Below are positions 40,355 to 43,299 of a stretch of DNA of 43,299 nucleotides, piece by piece; position 1 is the first letter of the stretch, and each line of letters begins with the position of its first letter. The notes under the pieces were generated by a model that ran no database searches, was not told where the DNA came from, and saw only the letters and a program-made list of their open reading frames with translations. The position numbers and the translations under genes are program-made. Source of the DNA: CAYRIY01 sp964424335. GTDB lineage: Bacteria; Bacillota; Limnochordia; DTU080; RSA5. The stretch is taken from assembly GCA_964424335.1 (NCBI GenBank), contig CAYRIY010000022.1, positions 1-43,299 of the forward strand. Reading direction: 5' to 3'.

Positions 40355-41569
40355 TCAAGCGAGCGCTTCCACCTTGTATCCGTCTTGAGCGAGGGCGTCC
40401 GCGATTTGTCGGACGTGCTCGCGCGAGCGGGTTTCGACGATGAACTCGACCCTCGCGATGCCGATTGGCGTGTCGTAAAAGGCTCGCTGGTGGATCACTT
40501 CCCGGATGTTTCCTTTTTCGGCGGAGATGCGGGAGGTGACCGCGGCCAGACCGCCGGGCACGTCCGGAACGTCGACCGTGAGCCTAGTCAATCGACCGTC
40601 CGCCACGAGCCCTTTCTCGATGATGCGGGCCAACATCGTGATGTCCATGTTGCCGCCGCTTAATATCAACACGCTGCGCTCACCGGGCACCTCGGCCGCG
40701 CGATGCAAAAGCGCGGCCAGTCCCACGGCTCCAGCGCCTTCGACCAGGCTTTTTTCGATCTCGAGCATGAGTTGAACGGCGTGGGCGATCTGTGCATCGC
40801 TTACGGTGACCATCGCATCCACGTTTTGGGCCACGAGTTCCCTCGTCAGGCGACCGACGCGGCGCACCGCAATGCCATCCGCGATCGTCTTGCCCCTCGG
40901 CTCAAACTCGCGCCCTTTGAGCGCAGCAGCCATGCTCGCCATGTTCTCCGCTTCGACGCCGACCACGCGCACATCGGGCCGCAGGCGTTTCATGGCCAGC
41001 GCGATCCCGGAGATCAACCCGCCTCCACCCACCGGAACGAGCACCGAATCGAACGGAACGTTTTCCTCGACAAGCTCGAGAGCAATCGTTCCTTGTCCTG
41101 CGATGACGTCGGGATCGTCGAAGGGGTGCACAAAGGTGAGCCCCTCTTGGCTTGCGAGTTGACAGGCGTGCTCGTGGGCGTCGTCATATCCCTCGCCGAT
41201 TTGAATGACGCGCGCCCCCATTTCTTGCGTATGTACGACCTTCACGATGGGCGTGTGCTCGGGCATGACGATCGTAACCGGTATGCCGAGCCTTCCGCCG
41301 TGGTAGGCGAGTCCCTGAGCGTGATTGCCCGCGGAGGCCGCGATGACCCCTTTCTTTCGTTCAACCTCGCTTAGCTGCAAGAGTTTATTTAGCGCTCCTC
41401 GCTCTTTGAAGGCGCCTGTCATCTGGAGGTTTTCAAACTTGCAGAAAACTCTCCGGCCACAGAGCTGCCCGAGCGTGATCGATTCCATGAGCGGCGTGCG
41501 GACGATCCCGGCGTGGATTCGCTCCCTAGCCGCATAGATGTCTTCGATCGTCACATTCCCTGTTGCCAC
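40355..41569 (-). CDS. Threonine dehydratase (threonine ammonia-lyase)
   Basis: A PLP enzyme that deaminates threonine to 2-oxobutyrate. The 404-405-residue product has the PLP lysine in MTGAFKERGALNKL, the substrate loop SAGNHAQGLAYHG, the phosphate cup PVGGGGLISG, and a single C-terminal ACT-like domain (about 325-404; TVDVPDVPGGLAAVTSRISAEKGNI). This is the tdcB-like form, which is used in catabolism or for isoleucine synthesis when ilvA is absent; a single ACT domain distinguishes it from the two-domain IlvA of E. coli. The GTG at 41569 has GGGGAG 8 bases upstream; the longer frame to 41617 has no support. It stands alone, not in an ilv operon. Confidence 0.93.
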   Translation of the reverse strand: MATGNVTIEDIYAARERIHAGIVRTPLMESITLGQLCGRRVFCKFENLQMTGAFKERGALNKLLQLSEVERKKGVIAASAGNHAQGLAYHGGRLGIPVTIVMPEHTPIVKVVHTQEMGARVIQIGEGYDDAHEHACQLASQEGLTFVHPFDDPDVIAGQGTIALELVEENVPFDSVLVPVGGGGLISGIALAMKRLRPDVRVVGVEAENMASMAAALKGREFEPRGKTIADGIAVRRVGRLTRELVAQNVDAMVTVSDAQIAHAVQLMLEIEKSLVEGAGAVGLAALLHRAAEVPGERSVLILSGGNMDITMLARIIEKGLVADGRLTRLTVDVPDVPGGLAAVTSRISAEKGNIREVIHQRAFYDTPIGIARVEFIVETRSREHVRQIADALAQDGYKVEALA

Positions 41570-41738
41570 GCACTCAGCTCCCCACAAATGCCAGCATTTT
41601 GAGCGTCGGCCCAACAATCAATCTACTCATTTCGCGGAGAGTTCGGCGAATCCTTGCACTAGAATCTCGAAACGAAGGACATGTCTTTGGCCTCCGTTCT
41701 TTACGGTAGCCGGATCGCCAGATTATCAGTCCGTCACT

Positions 41739-41774
41739 AAAGGAAAAAGCCCCGCTATAGCAGGGCTTTTCCTT
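41739..41774 (-). terminator. Terminator after tRNA-Glu
   Basis: On the minus strand AAAGGAAAAGCCC pairs with GGGCTTTTTCCTTT across a short GC-containing loop; T-run on both strands. It starts right at the tRNA 3' end. Confidence 0.93.
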
Positions 41775-41850
41775 TGGTACCCCCACGGGGATTCGAACCC
41801 CGGTCCCATGGCTGAGAACCATGTATCCTAGGCCGCTAGACGATGGGGGC
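41775..41850 (-). tRNA. tRNA-Glu, anticodon CTC
   Basis: A 76-base tRNA with acceptor stem GCCCCCA / TGGGGGT, D-arm TCTAGCGGCCTAGGA, anticodon stem CATGG / CCATG with loop TTCTCAG (anticodon CTC, reads GAG), T-arm CGGGGTTCGAATCCCCG and encoded CCA. It has its own promoter and terminator. Confidence 0.96.
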
Positions 41851-41870
41851 CTATAGAGGAACCGAAGTTG

Positions 41871-41899
41871 ATTATAGCACGGGTATCTATTTGTGTAAA
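41871..41899 (-). promoter_or_regulatory. Sigma-A promoter of tRNA-Glu
   Basis: On the minus strand TTTACA (41899-41894), a 17-base spacer and a perfect TATAAT (41876-41871), 20 bases before the tRNA 5' end. Confidence 0.88.
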
Positions 41900-41930
41900 G
41901 CCACCTGAATGAAAAACTCCTGCGGGACGT

Positions 41931-42644
41931 CTATGCCCCTTTCTGCTCTGCTCGCGCGGTGGGCGCCACCGACCGACTTTGGACGGCCGCAGTCACCTTG
42001 CGGAATCCAAAATAGGCTATGACCCACCCAAGCGCCATCGTGACCCAAAACCCTCCGTCCCATGTCGGCCACCAACGCGCCACACTGCCTGCTACCGCAA
42101 GCAATAAAAACCCTGCGCCGATCAGAGCGTTGCCCACCATCAATCCGACCTCGGAACGATTTCGCCACGCTCGCAGCACGCTGTAGAAAGCAACGCCAAC
42201 CACGGTGATCGCGCCGAAGAAATTCAAGATGACTGTCGCCACGAGCCACGCGCCAGGCTCTAGTACCCCTCGACCCGACGAACCGGAAAGATTTGCAAGG
42301 GCTTCCGCGTCAACGCCTGCGGTGAGCAACAAGACGAGCCCGGCGAGCGAAACGACGTGCACCCCCCAGAGAATTCGTCTCGCAAGCCGCGCCTGCATGA
42401 CGAGGAACAAGCTCCCCATTCCGGTATACGGGGCCACGAGCAGCGCTCCGAAGAGGTAGTAAATCTTAAACGCGATCGCCGATCCGCTCACCGCCGCCAC
42501 CGCGTAGCACAGGGCGGCGATACAGGACATGACGAGGGCTGCCGACCACAATCCGTGGTACATCTTTCGCTTGGCCAAATAATCACGAATGACATTCGCT
42601 GAAAACAGACCGGTCACCACGGCCACGAGCAACGCGTAGAGCAT
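41931..42644 (-). CDS. Seven-helix membrane protein of unknown function
   Basis: A 237-residue protein with seven hydrophobic segments, a short N-terminal region and a basic, polar C-terminus (KVTAAVQSRSVAPTARAEQKGA). I recognise no family motif; short motifs such as LFGALLVAPYTGMGSLFLVMQ and NALIGAGFLLLAVAGSVARW suggest a small integral protein without catalytic residues. ATG 42644 has AGAGGTG 8 bases upstream. It lies between two tRNA units and seems to be transcribed alone. Function is unknown. Confidence 0.75.
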   Translation of the reverse strand: MLYALLVAVVTGLFSANVIRDYLAKRKMYHGLWSAALVMSCIAALCYAVAAVSGSAIAFKIYYLFGALLVAPYTGMGSLFLVMQARLARRILWGVHVVSLAGLVLLLTAGVDAEALANLSGSSGRGVLEPGAWLVATVILNFFGAITVVGVAFYSVLRAWRNRSEVGLMVGNALIGAGFLLLAVAGSVARWWPTWDGGFWVTMALGWVIAYFGFRKVTAAVQSRSVAPTARAEQKGA

Positions 42645-42718
42645 CAGCCGACACCTCTTCGCTAATCTTTCAATCGATCAATGCTTTCGATCGACCAAGT
42701 CTTTGGGTCAAATCTAGC

Positions 42719-42757
42719 AAATGAAAAAAGCGCCCGACGCTGGGCGCTTTTTCATTT
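42719..42757 (-). terminator. Terminator after tRNA-Gln
   Basis: AAATGAAAAAGCGCCC pairs with GGGCGCTTTTTTCATTT on the minus strand with a 5-base loop; it begins at the tRNA 3' end and works in both directions. Confidence 0.94.
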
Positions 42758-42758
42758 G

Positions 42759-42832
42759 TGGCTGGGGAAGAAGGATTCGAACCTTCGCTAACTGGTCCAG
42801 AGCCAGTCGGGCTACCGTTACCCCATTCCCCA
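42759..42832 (-). tRNA. tRNA-Gln, anticodon CTG
   Basis: A 74-base tRNA with acceptor stem TGGGGAA / TTCCCCA, anticodon stem ACTGG / CCAGT with loop CTCTGGA (anticodon CTG, reads CAG), T-arm AAGGTTCGAATCCTT and encoded CCA. The first base pair U-A and discriminator G are typical of tRNA-Gln. Confidence 0.96.
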
Positions 42833-42853
42833 AAACCGCGCGACGCGTTCGTA

Positions 42854-42882
42854 ATTATATCACCGTGTGGATGAGTTGACAA
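42854..42882 (-). promoter_or_regulatory. Sigma-A promoter of tRNA-Gln
   Basis: On the minus strand TTGTCA (42882-42877), a 17-base spacer and TATAAT (42859-42854), 21 bases before the tRNA. The promoter overlaps the last codons of gltX. Confidence 0.85.
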
Positions 42883-43299
42883 GATCCAGCGCAGCCCGCA
42901 ATCGGTCGCAGGTCTTATCCTTGCCCAACAGAGCCAGTGTCTCGTACATGCTGGGACTCACTGTACTTCCCGTGACCGCCACACGGACCGGCTGCATTAC
43001 ATTGCCCTTACTGAGCTCGAACGATGCACCAACACGGTCAAAAATCTCCTCGATGGCGCTCTCATCGAATGGGTCAATCGGGTCGAAAAGCCGTCCGAAC
43101 AACTCGGGGACGTACTCCCGCTGCAACCACTTGCGCACGGCCTTCGCATCATAATCTACGGAATCAGTGAAGAAGTACCGCGTCGAATCGACGATCTCAT
43201 TGAGCGTCTTGATGCGCACCTGTACGGCCGCCACAACCTTGGTGAACCGTTCCATCTCTACGTGCGACGGCTTATCAGAGAGCAGCCCGGCCTGCTGCA
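42860..43299 (-). CDS. gltX: Glutamate--tRNA ligase, 5'-truncated by window edge
   Basis: The visible 145 codons match the C-terminal anticodon-binding domain of non-discriminating GltX: LLSDKPSHVEMERFTKVVAAVQ, ERIKTL-like VRIKTLNEIVDSTRYFF, then VMQPVRVAVTGSTVSPSMYETLALLGKD. The frame stays open through the window edge, so the catalytic half lies outside. It is followed on the same strand by tRNA-Gln(CTG); in Bacilli a non-discriminating GltX charges tRNA-Gln with glutamate, later amidated, so the neighbourhood is functional as well as positional. Confident by motif. Confidence 0.93.
   Translation of the reverse strand, partial: QQAGLLSDKPSHVEMERFTKVVAAVQVRIKTLNEIVDSTRYFFTDSVDYDAKAVRKWLQREYVPELFGRLFDPIDPFDESAIEEIFDRVGASFELSKGNVMQPVRVAVTGSTVSPSMYETLALLGKDKTCDRLRAALDLVNSSTR

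Overview
The window is a piece of the chromosome of a Gram-positive, endospore-forming member of the Bacillota, most like the Bacilli (Alicyclobacillaceae or a related thermo/acidophilic lineage is my guess; the sequence does not fix the genus). Reasons: the ytrH-ytrI sporulation pair divergent from dnaE, the accA-pfkA-pyk order next to dnaE, an IreB-family gene, TRAP (mtrB), an SLH-domain surface protein, a yybP-ykoY Mn riboswitch, strong AGGAGG ribosome sites, and frequent GTG/TTG starts. GC is high. No insertion sequence, prophage or CRISPR array was seen. One 100-N assembly gap (22341-22440) cuts alanine dehydrogenase.

Layout. 2-4356: 3' end of groEL, an orphan ABC solute-binding protein, its probable GntR/LacI-type regulator, and tRNA-Leu(GAG) behind a perfect consensus promoter. 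4445-6320 (minus): a TPR protein with a degenerate HD-GYP domain, followed by a previously unmarked 50-codon secreted peptide gene and a terminator. This is the most interesting unit: it has the layout of a Rap-Phr/RRNPP peptide-signalling cassette with an unusual output domain. 6321-6891 is non-coding with repeats. 6892-13528 (minus): polA-mutM-coaE-mgsA-lytic transglycosylase, then an HTH-UTRA regulator and a zinc-ribbon DUF1232 membrane protein. 13828-16626: SLH-domain protein and, convergent, an L,D-transpeptidase with copper-amine-oxidase-N-like domains. 16815-18590: tRNA-Leu(CAA), then a CaCA cation antiporter under a Mn2+ riboswitch. 18648-22216: a heterodimeric ABC exporter. 22441-31346 (minus): dnaE-pgpA-mtrB-accA-pfkA-pyk-ald; accD, often found beside accA in this neighbourhood, is absent and mtrB sits upstream of accA. 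31435-33911: ytrH-ytrI, murA, ireB. 34129-42644: a cytoplasmic CBM25-like protein, a DUF5069 protein, an APH-like kinase, a fused O-acetylhomoserine sulfhydrylase/CoA-binding protein, a TerC-family protein, two polytopic membrane proteins, threonine dehydratase and tRNA-Glu. 42759-43299: tRNA-Gln and the 3' end of gltX.

How the genes work together: DNA replication/repair (dnaE, polA, mutM), lower glycolysis and fatty-acid entry (pfkA, pyk, mgsA, accA, ald), envelope growth and its control (murA, ireB, L,D-transpeptidase, lytic transglycosylase, SLH protein), and manganese/cation export (CaCA antiporter, TerC). RNA-level regulation is prominent: a Mn riboswitch with its terminator, TRAP, and a sequence element shared by the leaders of coaE and the SLH gene that I cannot assign to a known family.
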